Shown piece by piece: positions 23,364-36,900 of a stretch of DNA of 64,000 nucleotides. This stretch comes from Diatrype stigma (taxonomy: Eukaryota > Ascomycota > Sordariomycetes > Xylariales > Diatrypaceae). The position numbers and the translations under genes were made by a program. Numbering within the stretch: the first letter of the stretch is position 1; each line of letters begins with the position of its first letter. The stretch is taken from positions 1 to 64,000 of the forward strand of contig JAKJXP020000096.1 in the NCBI GenBank assembly GCA_022225965.2. The letters run 5' to 3'. Below the pieces are notes generated by a model. That model was not told the origin of the DNA. It made no database searches and saw only the letters and a program-made list of their open reading frames with translations.

Positions 23364-26300
23364 CGTGGATATGTCGGTGTGTGTTCGTCTTTGGGTGTTC
23401 CTTTTGTATTCTTAGCTGAGCTGTTCGTAATGAGGATTAGACGGGTTCATTTGTGGACTTGAGAGCAGCCTCGGTGGTTTAAATAGATACGAGTCCCTGA
23501 TGGTTATTCGTCGCCGTATACCAAGCACAAAGAGTAGGTATGATTCATATTGGATTTCAGGTATGTGTCATCCAACATGTAACATGTAGGTACCGCAAGT
23601 TTGCCAGCTTAACAAAGAGGTATTAGCCCAAATGACCGTGATGTGTTACATAACGAGGCTATTACACGGTCATTCGGATAAGATCTGTACACAGAACCTT
23701 CATGAGCGTTCTGAAGAGTACGGTCGTTTAACAGAGTTCATGGGTATCCATATAGTTCTTCTTGTACTACACCAAGCTTTGTTCTGCCCACCAGGGGCTC
23801 GCGAATATTACACCAACATGATAACACGTACTGCTTGATACACACTGAAGCACAAGGCAGGTAGGGGTAATTAATCGCCTATCATTACGGCACAGTGTTA
23901 TTTTCTTACCTTAATCCGATCCCTCAATGGCGATCCCTCGCTATAATCCAATTGAATAACGCGGTTGGGCTATACGCAGTGATGTAGAACAACATTGGGA
24001 ATACTATGAATTCGGTCATAATCACAGTCGTCCATCCAGGTATGCTGATATATACTCAGGTCCCTGCGAGGTCACTCGAAGTAATCCACCGTACATTACC
24101 TGATATACCGGGTTGTTAGGTACTTAAAGATGCTTCATCGTTGCGGTGTAGGCAAAGGGGATATTTTGGATGAAAGTATCTTTACTATCTATCCGAGGCA
24201 ATCAACACCAGGGCTGTTATAATTACGGTCAAATATATATATCATCTGAAGCCGAGCTGTAAATTACACGTGTACACGCCATTATCCCAGCGTGGAAGCG
24301 TATGCTGTTATCCAAAACCATCATAATTATTACCACTCTGTGACGTGACGATTGCCCAAGGTGTGAAATCATACTTCGTTCAACTGCGACATGCCAGTGA
24401 CTAAAAGTAAACGAGGCCGTCATTAATGAGTGAGAGCCCCTTTCTGAACATGGGATGGCGGTGAGCTAGCAGTGTGGCTTATGAATGCCTTGCAACTAAA
24501 CCTACAAATATCTTTGATGTCAGGAGGGCGTGGCACGATAGGTCGTGCATAATTAATTTGGTTCACAACATCTCTTGTAAACACTTATAATCAACTTTGC
24601 TTATTAGCGGTCGACGGGGACCGTTGATATAATCCGTATGATGGGGCGAAACTTAGGTAGGTAAGCATGATACCGGTATTGTAGAACTGGCCAGCGACCT
24701 AGTCGGTCATCTCCCCCTTTTCGACCCCTATATTATCAGATATATGAATACCTCTTACCTCTCGCTGGCACACAGACACCGTGTTAGTGCTATGGGTGGG
24801 CAGATCCAGCAATATACCATGCACTTCTACCTATACAGGAAACCTTTGACATATCCCTTAACTCTCTATCAACCCTAGTGTTGAACCTTGAGCCCCTTGT
24901 AAAACCAGGTCTTCTCCTGTGTTAGGGGTGCAGGTGTGCAATGGACGGAGAATTCTTTTTTACTCGATGGGATGATGCCAGTAAGCGCAGCTTCCATTCG
25001 GGGCTGCCGTCGACAGGCTGGTTGTCCGAGACACACCAAAGCATAACCCAGTGTTGGAGGATACGTTTGCTGCGAGAGTAAGAACATATTGAGCCAACAA
25101 CTGCTCTACATAGTTGTATGGTAGTACAGCCGACCAAGAGAGGTCCAGATGTAGGTAAATGAGTGTGTTGGAAGCCGAATATGCTCGAAGAACTCAGCAA
25201 AGGGGGTGGTAATTGGTAATACAAGTTGTTGCATAGGTAGATACCTAGTGCTACGCATCTTTCCCCTGAACTGATGACTAAGACACGTTCTAGTATGCTA
25301 CAGTAAGTACCTACTCACCTAACAAGACGCCCATCCTTACGTTCCACTTCCCCCTATTCCCAATGCGCACAACTGAATGCACATATATATATCAATTATG
25401 TCTCCTTCCAGCAACGAAGATATCCCCAGCCTGCCAGCCATACTTCAAGGAGCTCTTCTCGCCACCCACGATTCTCCCAGATCCAGATTGCACTAGCTAC
25501 TTTAATCAAGTAAGTAACTAGGTCCGGAGCGAACAGGCAAGCCCCATCGTCAGCAGAAGAAGTGACGAGGCGCAACGACACACACGCCTGCTCTAAAGAA
25601 GGGGTCCTAACTAACTATTAGCGTGGAATAAATGAGATCTCTTTTCTCCCCCCCCTCGTTCTGGATCTCCTCACGAGCTAGCCATGTATCTTAGATCGTA
25701 GGCTCGTTAGACTGGACTCATCTAGGTCACCTGGGCCTATTAACAGTAGATCGTCCAGAGAACCAAGCCAGACCCCCCTCTCCCCCAGCAACCTAGCGGG
25801 CCGAGCCCCTGTTTCTCAGCTTTGGACTCATCATGAACAGGTAGATGGTACGTAGGTGTTCGAGCGCTCTTTCAGCGCCTAGTCAATCAGGTACCCAGTA
25901 TAGGTCGCCCATCAACTTTCTCGTGACGGGTTCCATCTGATATCCATCTAGCGCCATCCGCCCACCCGCCTTTTGGTTGCCCCTCCAGCCCCTCTCACTG
26001 GCCTGGCAATACGGATATGTGTTACGAAGTAGCGAGTCTACTATAACCACCCGTTGCGAGGCAACGACAATCGGAAGATGCCGGCCCCTCAAACGCCTGC
26101 TGCATCGCATAGACTACTTACCCACCCAGAGCAGCCCATAGTTATCCTCTCCAAACTATGAAACGAAGTGGGCGGAAGCCGAGGCAACCATCGTGTGCAC
26201 GCGCATGTTCCTTACCTACCTACATACTGTGTCGGTGTCGGCATCGGTGAGCCGGTTTCCCTCTCTTCACCGTCAAAAAGATTCCACAGCATCCCACATC

Positions 26301-26512
26301 CACCAATCCATCCCATCCAATGGATCTGTAGCGGGGAAACACTGCATGCCATGCATCATCCATGATGTATGTAGGTACTTGATGTATGCAATGTACTTGG
26401 TGATACATGCATGCTTCCGCGTACCTACGCACATGTAGGTGAGCGAGAATGTACCTACATTCGCCTCGTCGGTACCTACCTGTGGAAGTACGTAAGAGTG
26501 GCGGTTTTCTTC

Positions 26513-26643
26513 CCTCTTTTCTCAGTTCAGCTATCCAAGGGTCTTTTTTTCTCTTCTTTTTCTTTTTCTGCCTTATCTTCTTTTCCTTCTTTCCCCTTCT
26601 TCTCTTCTCCATCAGCCCCTCCTTTCTTTTCTTCTTCCTTTAG
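26513..26643 (+). repeat. Polypyrimidine tract
   Basis: About 130 nt of almost pure C/T on the plus strand, mostly TTCTTCC and CTTTT units. Similar tracts occur in fungal promoters, but no gene was recognised downstream on this strand. Confidence 0.7.
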
Positions 26644-27681
26644 CCGCCGCCTCTGGGCCGGGATGTACATACAATACGTACTTATGTAGATCGTATGAGC
26701 GGGGAAAACCGCCCCCTCCAGCCCCCGCCTCCCCTTTTGCCCCTCTCAAGGCTCACGAGGGTTTTTGCCCAGCTCACTTGAGTAACTATGGCTGGGACGG
26801 CTGGGATGACATCGACAGGAAGTTTGAAAAGGGGGGAGGGGGTAGGTAAATACATAAGTACCTACCTTGCTATGCATGGTATATATCACCCAAAAACCTC
26901 AACTGACCCCATCCTGTCCCGCGCCACCCGCCGAGACGGGACCGGCCGAAATCTACCTAGTTTTGTATGTAAGTAATCAGGTAGTTAAAGGCCTCAGATG
27001 AGATCCATCTCATCCAGCTAACTGCATAGGTAAGTAAGTAGACAAGACATCTGATGAGATGGTTTGCCTTCACCACATGATCACTTTCACTTACGACTCC
27101 ACTCCCAACTTCAGAATGAGGACGACTCCAGGAGCGAGAAGAGTGCCAATGTACAGTAGTTACAATATGCAAAAGTACCTATGCATGTCATCTGAAACGA
27201 ACACAACGTCAGAAGCGAGACAGCTCTAGAGATACTGCGTTTCTACTACCTAAAGTATGTAGTTAGTATGCAGCACTTACTATGCACTTCTCTCAATAGC
27301 GGGGAGCGGCTTGCAGCTTTGCAGATTCACCCAGGGCGGGGGTTTATCTTATCACCCTCTTGATGACACTCGCAGCAATCGAACAAGATGGAAACCTCCA
27401 ATAGGCTGGTTAGTGTTTGTTTGCATTAGGCTGTTACATCGTGACGACAGGCATAGGTGCAGCAAGCAGGTATGCAAGCAAGACGCCCACCGCATACTAC
27501 CTAGTATCTAGAGTCACGTAGGGAATGCAAGTCTATGAGATGTAGCGGACCTGAACAGTGTTTGGTTTGTGTCTGTTGGCAGAGACCACCAGCAAAAGAG
27601 AACTCATCATGTTGCATTCAATTCATCACGCACACTCCGTACGCCATGTGGTAGATAGACATGTAGGTACTTATGTACTGA

Positions 27682-27717
27682 TTGCTTGCTTGCTTTGCTT
27701 GCTTGCTCGCTCGCTCG
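27682..27717 (+). repeat. CTTG/CTCG tetranucleotide repeat
   Basis: Short imperfect array of GCTT units grading into GCTC units. Confidence 0.7.
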
Positions 27718-28792
27718 ATGCTAATCGACACTCCAAAGCACATGTGTCCATGTGTCCGAGTCTTTCATTCGTTTCGTTTCATTTCGTCTCGTTCCGATTC
27801 GTCTCGTTCTGTTATCCCGCCCTTCATGCTCTTTCACAATTTCTTATACCCCCATATTGCCTGTCTACCACCCTCCCAGAATCCAAACGAAAACAACGAG
27901 TGTATTCAAAAAGACAAGTATCCTCGCCACCATCCAACCACTGGGCCCATCCCAGCCAAAAACCCCATGAAACCTGTATGCCCGCAAAACGCCATGTAAA
28001 TGAATGAGTGACTGGCTGTTCTGTATGCCTCGCATACTCGCCTGGAATCAAGAGAGCAGCCTGGGGTTCCTCAAGCCCCATGAATGAAAATAAAACGCTT
28101 GGATGCAGATATGTATACTTGTGGTTGTGTAAATATAAATATAGGAGTGACGATAGTCAACCATCGCGCACTTAAAAAAGAGATGGCAAGAATATAGTAA
28201 AGGGTGAAACAAATCTGGAATACAATCGAAATAGCAAACAACGATATGATCATTCTCGTAACTTCGTCAAGGCCCCAGGGCTGGTGTGCTGGTACTGCTT
28301 GGGGGCGGGCCGTATCACCCCAAAAACGCCTAGAGCGCCCAGGGCTGCCTGGAGGTCGCCTAATCGGCATCAGGTGCCAGTGAATGAACGTGGCCATCGC
28401 TGAATCGACAGCTAGTATGGGTTCTCAGGCAGCAGTCTTCGTCTCTTGTCAGCAGCAAGGATTTTCATCCTTACTCTTATAAGGTGACGATTTCCACGTA
28501 GTCGCAGACGGCTACTGAGTGACCATTGTCTGTCTGATCACCCCCAAGTCTTTCGTGTCCACACAGGAGAACAGCACGTCGCTGTCGTGACTCGTGGGAG
28601 TTGAGGCTATAACGCGGTTGAAGGAACCCAAACGCCGCGTGACCTGGACCAGAGGGAAGAGTACACAAGTCAAGTTCAGCAGAGACGCCGGAAAATCAGT
28701 GCCAGCACGACCGTACTCTGAGAATGCTAGTCGTTACCAACTAACATTAACGTAGAAACCGCAGCGGGGGACAAATGTCGGACGACATGCGT

Positions 28793-30703
28793 TTAGTACA
28801 CAGGAGTACTATACGGGTCCTTCGTGTAAGACGAGGAGTAACGAGGTAGACCGCTGTACGCAACTTCTTCCGGTTGAACCACAGCCGCATACTTTACACT
28901 GCTGAAGGCTGCATGCACTGGTGCTTCCCCATAGGCCTCCGGGTGATACCCGGCCGCTCCAGGGTCTGCCCGCGGCGATGACGTATTAGCCGCGACGTGC
29001 CTCACCTTGTGACCCCTTGGGGGTATTGGCATGGCTTCGACAGGCACCTTGCGACGTGTCTTTCCATCAGCAACAGTGTACCGCGTTGCTCCCACCAGTG
29101 GCTCCGGAGACTGGGTCCGCCAACTCGGATGGTGAAGTACATCATCCTCCGATTCTTCGGAGTGTGCATGGACATGACGTCCCCGGCCTCGGCCTCGGTC
29201 ATCACCCTGTTGCCATGTGTTTTGGCGCTCCATTCCAGGTACAGGGCGGGGGCCAGGCCGTGGTGAAGAATAATCTGTGTACGAGCGATTGAGTTGAACG
29301 ACCCTATGGGGATCCGAGTATGACTTCTGGAGTCCTGGTATGCGGTTGACGCCAGGCGCAACTTCCACAACGGTCGGGCGAGCAGCAGCATCCCTCGAGG
29401 CAGATCGAGTACCGGATTTTCTATGCGAGGACTTGTCCCTCGACTCCTTTGTGGATGATCGCAAGGCATCTGGTGGCTTAGTCCGACCCGACCGTCCCGA
29501 TGATCTTCTCGGCGTATCTTCTTCAACATCGATATCCCGGGTATCTCGGGCTGGTGGTGGTGGCGGAGGATGAGCAGAAGCAGTCGCTGGAGGTGGCGTT
29601 GGTACAGCCATCGGAGCTACGTGCCTGACGGAGTACGATGGCCCATCTTGGAACGTGGGTGATCGACTCAGATTCGCCGGTTTCGCCCCCGATCTCTCGA
29701 GATACCGAGCCGCAAACTCCAGGTTGGCCGAGTTCTTCCTCTCCCGGTCGGTCGTCATAGTGGGATGAGTGTCTTCCTCCTCTGATTTGCGACTGCTACT
29801 CTTCTCGAAGACGTGAGCTGTTGCGTCCTCCACGTCGGAGTCTTCATGGTAAGGCTCAACATAAGGCGACTTGCGGCGATGTTTATCTTCCGTTTCTCGC
29901 TTGCGCTCCTTGTCCACCTTCTTCTTGTCTTTATCCTTGTCTCTCCGCTCCTTCTTCTTCTTAGCCTCTTTGGCCTCCTCTGCTTCCTTAGCAGCCTTCT
30001 GTTCTTGCTTCGCTCGATCTCGCTGCTCTCTCTCCCTCTCCCTCTCCCTCGCGCTCTCACGGGCCTGTTCTTCGGCTTCTTTCTCTCTCCGTTTCCGCCG
30101 TTCCAGCTTCTCGCGCTCGCGCTCCTTCTCGCGCTCCTTCTCATGTTCTCGCTCGCGCTCCCATTCTCGGTCTCGCTCGCGTTCGTAGCTAGCGGACTTT
30201 TTGAAGCGCCGTGTGTCATCATATGGTTTCGAACTCGAGCCTAAGTCATCCTCCCAGGAGTGAGACGAAGTATGCCCTGCTTCGTAGAACTTGCGCGAGG
30301 AGGGGGGTGTCCCAGTCTTGAAGGTCGAGGGCCTAGGTTCCGCAGTCCGGATCTCGGGTTCGTAGTAGCCCCTAGATCGTGATGGAGTTCGTGGGGTTCG
30401 ACCATTGGTGGGTGCCGATGAGGACATCTTGGCCTTCTCCCTCTCCCTCTCTAGCTCGCTAAATTTCTCATTATATCTGACCTTCTCGTCATACTTGTCT
30501 CTGGATATGTCATCAATTAAGAGTTCATAAGCCTGATGCACTAGCTGGAATTCGGCCTGCTTCTCAGCCTTTAGTTGAGGATCTTGGACCTTGTCGGGGT
30601 GGCATTTGAGGACAAGCTTTCTGTAGGCGGCCTTGATCTCCGGATTCTGTGCATCCTTCGGAACACCAAGCGCTTTATACGGATCTGGCGGGAGGGTGAA
30701 CAT
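28793..30703 (-). CDS. DnaJ (Hsp40) domain protein with long charged, disordered tail
   Basis: Single exon, 636 residues. An N-terminal J domain covers about residues 6-75, with the HPD motif at His35-Asp37 that stimulates Hsp70 ATPase. It is followed by an Arg/Glu/Lys-rich stretch (about 165-290) made of repeated RERE/KERE units, probably a long single helix or charged disorder. The C-terminal half is rich in Ser, Pro and Arg, with a Pro tract near 385. There is no Gly/Phe region, no cysteine-rich zinc domain and no transmembrane segment, so it is a class III J protein. Basic patches suggest a nuclear or RNA-associated role, but that is inference. The start at 30703 is the first ATG and the J domain begins at once. 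The antisense frames are shadows of the charged repeats. Confidence 0.9.
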   Translation of the reverse strand: MFTLPPDPYKALGVPKDAQNPEIKAAYRKLVLKCHPDKVQDPQLKAEKQAEFQLVHQAYELLIDDISRDKYDEKVRYNEKFSELEREREKAKMSSSAPTNGRTPRTPSRSRGYYEPEIRTAEPRPSTFKTGTPPSSRKFYEAGHTSSHSWEDDLGSSSKPYDDTRRFKKSASYERERDREWEREREHEKEREKEREREKLERRKRREKEAEEQARESAREREREREQRDRAKQEQKAAKEAEEAKEAKKKKERRDKDKDKKKVDKERKRETEDKHRRKSPYVEPYHEDSDVEDATAHVFEKSSSRKSEEEDTHPTMTTDRERKNSANLEFAARYLERSGAKPANLSRSPTFQDGPSYSVRHVAPMAVPTPPPATASAHPPPPPPARDTRDIDVEEDTPRRSSGRSGRTKPPDALRSSTKESRDKSSHRKSGTRSASRDAAARPTVVEVAPGVNRIPGLQKSYSDPHRVVQLNRSYTDYSSPRPGPRPVPGMERQNTWQQGDDRGRGRGRHVHAHSEESEDDVLHHPSWRTQSPEPLVGATRYTVADGKTRRKVPVEAMPIPPRGHKVRHVAANTSSPRADPGAAGYHPEAYGEAPVHAAFSSVKYAAVVQPEEVAYSGLPRYSSSYTKDPYSTPVY

Positions 30704-32060
30704 GATGAATAATAGTATGGATGATGGGAAGTCCTCTAGGTGCGAGTCCTAGGATTGTGAATAGTAAAAAAAAAGGCGGAAAGGAGCGAGAAGGATTCGG
30801 TTTATTCGGTTTTGTAAGATGAGTCGAGTTGTCGTAACCAGGCACGTAGACTGTGACGACAGCGTGGAGTTATTGCATGGATGCAGGTGTGGCGTGGCGA
30901 TGAGGCAAAATGTGTTTGGAATACAGTAATTGAAGCTGACCAAGTAGTGAAAGGATGGTAAAAATACACGTATCCGACGATACAGAATAAACCCCTCTGA
31001 CAATAGGTCTACACGACCGATGACCTGTACGTAGGTAGGGGTGCGGTAAAGTGAAGTTAAGTTGAACGTGGGAATTACCAGATTCAATCAAGAACTGGCT
31101 CTTTGCAATCGAACGACGAACGGAAGCTAGCAATTTGGGGTGGTGCTAGAGACAGCCAACCGTCTCTTCAGAGACTCGGTTGAAGGTTTATTAGAAGCGA
31201 AAGGGACCGTCCCGCAGAGCTATGACGGGGACTGTCGATCAAAGATGATGGGCGTGGTTTTGCTTCCACACAAGTGGTGGTTGATGAGGTCACGAAGGGG
31301 GTCGGGCAGCAGCACGCAGCAGCAAGCAGCAGCAGCAACAAAAACAAGCACAAGGGGGGTCGTGGGAGGGAGTGAAGTCCTTTTGAAGCTGGCACCAGGA
31401 GCACTCAGAACCTTGGTGCTTGACTTGGCTTGGCTTGGCCTGACCTGTCTGGATCTTGTAACTTGTTCCTCAACCGAATGGGGGGGCCTGGGGGCCTTGG
31501 GGGGTGTGTGGATGATGCGTGGGTTGGCCACTAGAATTTGGTGTCACTTCCGTGACCCTGGACTGTCTCTGGCTGGTTTGATTCTTGGTCCAGGCTTTCC
31601 CAGGTAGGTTAAGTATTGCCTACCTCTACCTAGTGGTGATTGCAGACAGGGTGTACTTAAGGTAGCACGGAAGTTCTGAGGGAATTTGATTGGCGATTGG
31701 CAGTGGCCTGGGTATGCGCTGATGCGGTGTTTGCTGGGCGGACAGGCAAAAGATGTAATGGACGTAAGTGCTGGATGTACAGAGTACTTGGCAGAGATGG
31801 AAGACTGCTTGCGACTGGCAGACTGGTAGGCTGGCAGGCTGGCAGGCTGGCAACTGGCTGGATGTGGCCGGGGTGGAAGGGAGTGATCGTCTGGTTGGCA
31901 GCGGGCCGGACGATTTGGCTTAGTGGGTTCCGTGGTGGGCGTTTTGGTTGGTTTGGTAGGTGCTGGCTTGGCCTGGCCCGGTTGAGCAACTCCCACTACG
32001 GCGATGACTATGCCGCTATGGACCCCTCGTTGCTGGATATAGCGTAGCTCGTAGCCCAGG

Positions 32061-32112
32061 TATGGTGGTGCTATGGTGCTATGGTGCTAGGTATGCCTGG
32101 TATGGTGCTATG
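32061..32112 (+). repeat. TATGGTGC short tandem array
   Basis: Several copies of a TATGGTGC unit, the last ones interrupted by TAGGTATGCC. Confidence 0.65.
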
Positions 32113-32968
32113 CGACCGACAGCGACTGCAAAGAGTGGACCTAGCGTCGATGGGTGTAGCGGGTGACCTTCGGAGGTGCTGAATGCTGAAAAGCCGAGCG
32201 TGGTGAGACCTGAGGTACCTGGTAAATGGTAGCAGTCGTTACGGGTCGAATGTTCCTTGGCGGCCCCGTCCACAGTGGTTCGTGAATTCAAGGTTGACTG
32301 ACGGCGAGAGTATGTAGGTATGTAGAGAGTGTGCAGGTGCAGGTGGGATATGGATACCTGTATAGTTGTTGGAAGGCGATTTGGTGGAATGCGCGGGTAT
32401 GTAGTATTTGTTATTTGGGACCAGTCACGTTTCCAGACTTTGCATGCCACTGCACACACTCTACGAACGTAGGTACGTAGGTCTGAATGAATGAATGAAC
32501 GTACAGTCAGCACTTAGGATGAAGGAGGGTACCACCTGGGCAGTCAGCCAGTGTAGGTAGGTAAGAAGACTAGTATGTATGAATCAAGTATGATGAATCA
32601 AGTATGAGGCAGTTAGTTAAGGCTCGCTCTCGTTCTCGCCGGCCGTCTTTCTGATTCCACCGGGGGCTTGCGCGAGAAGATGGCCGCCCCGATTGCATGT
32701 GTCTCCACCTGGTAAAAGAAGAAGCGCAGACTGGGACCTCGGGACCAGAATAGTAATAAAAAGGTCAATCGTGCTGCACCAGGAACCGAGGAATGCGACG
32801 GCGTTCAATCTTGCGCCGACTCGTAATTCGTAACTGTGTGTATACGTACGTACGTATTGCGAAGCAACAAGGCTTAGCTAATAACTACCCCAGAAAAGGG
32901 TCTCTAGAAAAGGACCTCTAAACGCAGATCTGGGGCCCTTAGCAATCCGCAGTTCAGGGTGATGAATA

Positions 32969-33001
32969 GGGGTCCTGGGGGGTCCTGGGGGGTCCTGGGG
33001 G
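32969..33001 (+). repeat. 10-bp G-rich tandem repeat with G-quadruplex pattern
   Basis: Four runs of four to six G, each separated by TCCT. This fits the canonical four-run, short-loop pattern for an intramolecular G-quadruplex on the plus strand. Confidence 0.75.
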
Positions 33002-33897
33002 TCCTGATTTTTTGGATGCCTGAATGCCCGGGTGAGAAGGAATGACGAAGCGTATTCGAGCCCCAAGGAATGGAGGCGAAGAGTCGTGGATTGGGCTCCT
33101 GAGTAGGCAAATGAGACCAGATAGTTCCGGTTGCCAACAAAAGAACAGAGAGTCTCGGATGTCCCGGTAAACCCGTTGGGTAGCGAGGTAGGGGCGAATG
33201 ATGGCAAACTATACACATGCAGTCGTTTCCCAATAGCAGCTTCCCCTTACTGCAATTGCGTACTGCACACTGCACACTGCAAGCTGCACTCAAGGTCTGC
33301 CCGTCTACTCCGACGCAGAAGGTACGCAGAAGTCACGCAGAAGGTCGCGGGTTGGTTGACGGGCCTGCGACGGGATTGTCTGTCGTGTAAGCCGAGATTT
33401 CGGAGCCAATTGTTCAAGGGCGACGAGCTGTGCTGGTGGCAATGGGAACGACAATGGCAATGATCACTAAGAGCAAAGTAGGTATATCCCCGAAGTCCAG
33501 GTAATGAGTGGCTTTGGTTTGCAGTCAGGGGCGAAGGAGTGGTTTTGAAGCTCCTGCGGTGACGTTGGTTTTCTATAGACTACCTAAGTATGTATGTTGA
33601 CAGATGCCGTATGATGTACGAAATATGCGTTTGTTGACAATGAAAGCGAGACCCGCTCTCTTCCAAATCTCCAGGTCAACACAAGAATAGGGATAATAGG
33701 GAGGTCCAAAGGCGGCAGGCTGGTATTGCTATGATCAATCTCGCGGCGATGCAGGCGTCTTCAACCCGGCGGGCAGCTGATCAGATGTGGAAGTAGTATA
33801 AGACGTTAGTTGGTGGGGAGCGGTATCCGCAGTACGTTTGAGGTCGAGCCTGCAATCGGCGGTGAGGGCGCAGAGGATGAGAGAGATGCTAGTAGAG

Positions 33898-33917
33898 GGA
33901 GAGAGAGAGAGAGAGCT
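33898..33917 (+). repeat. (GA)n microsatellite
   Basis: About nine GA units in a GGGA/GAGC context. Confidence 0.75.
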
Positions 33918-36900
33918 CTGCTATGATTCTCATCCCTATCGCGCAATATTATCAACATTCACTTGTTACAGAGTACTCAAGTACCTATGTAGGTGGTGCC
34001 CTCGATAGCCAGATGTGCTCTATAACCCGATGATCTATGGAGCGAAAGGGGGCAGGCAGATGGTGGTGGCAGATATCAGATGCTTCACAATACCGATATC
34101 TATTTAGTTTGGACCATTAGCTCTGCAACGGGTTTGAGGATGGATACTGACGTGGGGATATTCCTGACCCTTTGTACAAATTACCGGGAGACAGTTCACA
34201 GAAGAGACGCTCTAGATCGATCGTCTGAATCTGAGGTCGCGATAGTTGGGCCTGTTGTCGAATGCAAAGTGGCACGACCCGTGTATCTACGGGGCCGCAC
34301 CAACAATCGCTCAGGGGTCTGACTGGCTGCAGGTCTGGCGGCCGTGAATAGCTTCCGAAACGATCAAAGCTCAATCAATCGGTAGAAGGAAACGTGTGTA
34401 GATGATATCGGCAGTCCTCGAACTACGTAGGTATTCACTCGAGTAGTCAAATCTCGTCACAACACCCCACAGCTATTGGAATGGAATTGCATACAGCCAT
34501 ATACACCGCGTATAAATTCAACATGAGGATCTACCGGCAACGGGGTGATGCGCGGTGCAGCCCTTTATCAGACCGATACATAGCAGCTGGTCTCTACGAG
34601 GAGGAGTCCACCCAGCCACCCTACTAGAAATCCCATTGCAACTTACAAGAATGGCTGGCTGGCCTTGTACAGTCGGTCGAAAGACAAGGTCTTCACCGAC
34701 CTCACGCCGACTGGGCGCACTCCAAGGGCAGGCTATCGAATGAGAGTTGAGGCGTTGCACGGTTGGCAGCCTCAAGGCGTATGTCTTGCTTCTAGTCGAT
34801 GCCCTGCCTCAGAGGCATTCGTCATCATCTGTCCAATGCACGTCTATCACCTATCATTGTGGACTGAGGACGAACTAAGTAGCATTGGTGCCTCGTTCAA
34901 TAGGGGCCTCAAGATCGCATCCGTGGCAGGTTTCTAACCCATCGGCTAGGCATATAACTCGCATCACAGCCAGTTTCGTCGGCCTTCGCTATACCAATCA
35001 CTGATAGGTCGCCCAGCATACAGCAGCAGATGCCTGCCCCCAACGCAACAGTGGGATGGAAAGTACGTGTGCCTGCCTACTAAGTATGCTGCTATGGTAA
35101 TCATCACGCACGTTAAGCCAAGGTGTCACCTCCGCCGCCAATACCTACACCAAGGCCAGAGCTAAGCCGTTTCTCGTGCTGACTTACGCCATGTTGTTCG
35201 TCACACCCGGTCGCCCTTCGTGGCTGTTTCAGGCAGTCGGGAACCAATGGGCACTGCCCTGGAAGCAGGTACGCTACGAAATGCGCAGGACACACGGACG
35301 ATCAGATGGCGCACCTTCAGATGGGATGACTGTATTCATGCTCCGGGAGGCTGCTTACATATTATGCCCTATGACTACGGACTCCTGGAGGAGGGTGTCG
35401 CACGAGGAAACCATGAGGGGGGGCCGCATCGGTCTGCGATGAACCTGAGATGGTGTGGGGGGAAGAGCGGGAAAAGGGTGGGAGCGAAAAGGCGGGAGGG
35501 AAGCCTGACATGCCATGCCACAAGGGATGGTTATATCTCTCATCAACCAAATCTCACTGCAGGCCACAGATCGCAACCTACAACCCACTACCAACGGATG
35601 ACCTGTTACACTCGCCGGATTTCAGACATGCAATGTAAGCAGACAGGTATTTATGTAAAGAACCTTCTCCCCGAGTCGTTCCAACGTTGCTCGGCATAAT
35701 GCCTTTCATTGCCAGATTACCAGATTTCCAGATGTCCTATAGACTAGTTGAGGAGTAAGTAACTACAGGTGACAGAAGGGACTTTCCTAGTGTGATCTCA
35801 ACTCCCATCTCTCGGTTCGATCTGATAGGGCCTCGAAGTGCCCCGCCGAGGCCAATCAAGCGGTCAACCTACCACCGCCAATCGCGCCGCCCAAGCGGCC
35901 GTAGTATGACATATCGTGTGAACTCAGGGATGATCCCCGGGCAAATCGAATCTCCGCCGCTATGCTGTATCTGCCATCGATCTGCCCACTGCTCTCCGTA
36001 TAATTCCCCGTTGCGGAAATCCTGCCTCTTCCAATGATCCTGTTGTGGTGGTAGTGCTAGAGAGTATCCGGAGAGAGATCTTCGCGGCTTAGGTACCTAC
36101 TCACATATGAGCACAACGATCAACATCAACGTCAGGACTGGATTGGCTTCTCGCAACGGGCTTCCACGACCGACTACTGTAGCTACCAGTACTTATTAAT
36201 GTAAGTCAACAACAAAACAAAAACCTATCGATATCTGTCCTGCCGCATTCCCGCGAAGATACAGATGTATGCATCTCTGGCATACTGTTTTCTTCGGTTC
36301 CCTCAGAGATCGACCGACTCCACGATGTTCTTCCCATCCCGAGACATCTGAAGGTGGGGGCGGGGTCATCTGAGTTCGGACGTTGATGTTATGTTGCTAT
36401 GCCTCTGTGTTTCAGTGTCACGGGAAAGAAGCCATGACAGCATGTTTTTCGATGTTCGGACGGACGGTGAGCACATGTTCACAAAGAATAAGGAGTAAGA
36501 TTCCATTTGCGTACGACACATGCGTACATAATGCACAATTGCCTCACGACTTCCAGTACCACCACCAATCCCTATCCAGGAGTGTCTGCTTACAGCATCT
36601 GGAAGTACGATGCGCCGCTAGATTTGCGATTTCATCAGAACACCCCCCTCCTCCCCCCTTCTCTCTCTTACAGATGCGTCTTAGCCGTGCTACCACCTAC
36701 CCAAACGCCTTGAAGCCTTACCTACACACAACCAGCAAAGGCCAGGAACATTATGTCAGGCTTCTATGGGCGTCGGACCGGATTCCTTCGGCTTCCAATT
36801 CATCTTCCACACATCATGTATTATGTAGGCTCTTAAAGCAAGGTGTCATGCCGCGACTTACTAGTCAATAGTAGATGGAAAAGGGGGTGATGTGGGTGTC

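Larger units (their letters stand above)
23364..28792. other. 5.4-kb gene-free region
   Basis: No exon with a recognisable family motif on either strand. It contains many TAGGTA/TACCTA and CTACGAAGTA words, a strongly pyrimidine-biased tract at 26513-26643, and a CTTG/CTCG tetranucleotide repeat at 27682-27717. Open frames in the region follow these biased tracts. Unannotated noncoding RNA is possible but cannot be judged from sequence. Confidence 0.5.

Noticed and set aside
35220..35699. 159-codon plus-strand frame in the gene-free block
   Set aside because: No motif, no splice context, composition unlike the recognised genes of the window.
36383..36871. 162-codon plus-strand frame
   Set aside because: Cys/His/Ser-rich random-looking translation with no domain or signal peptide.
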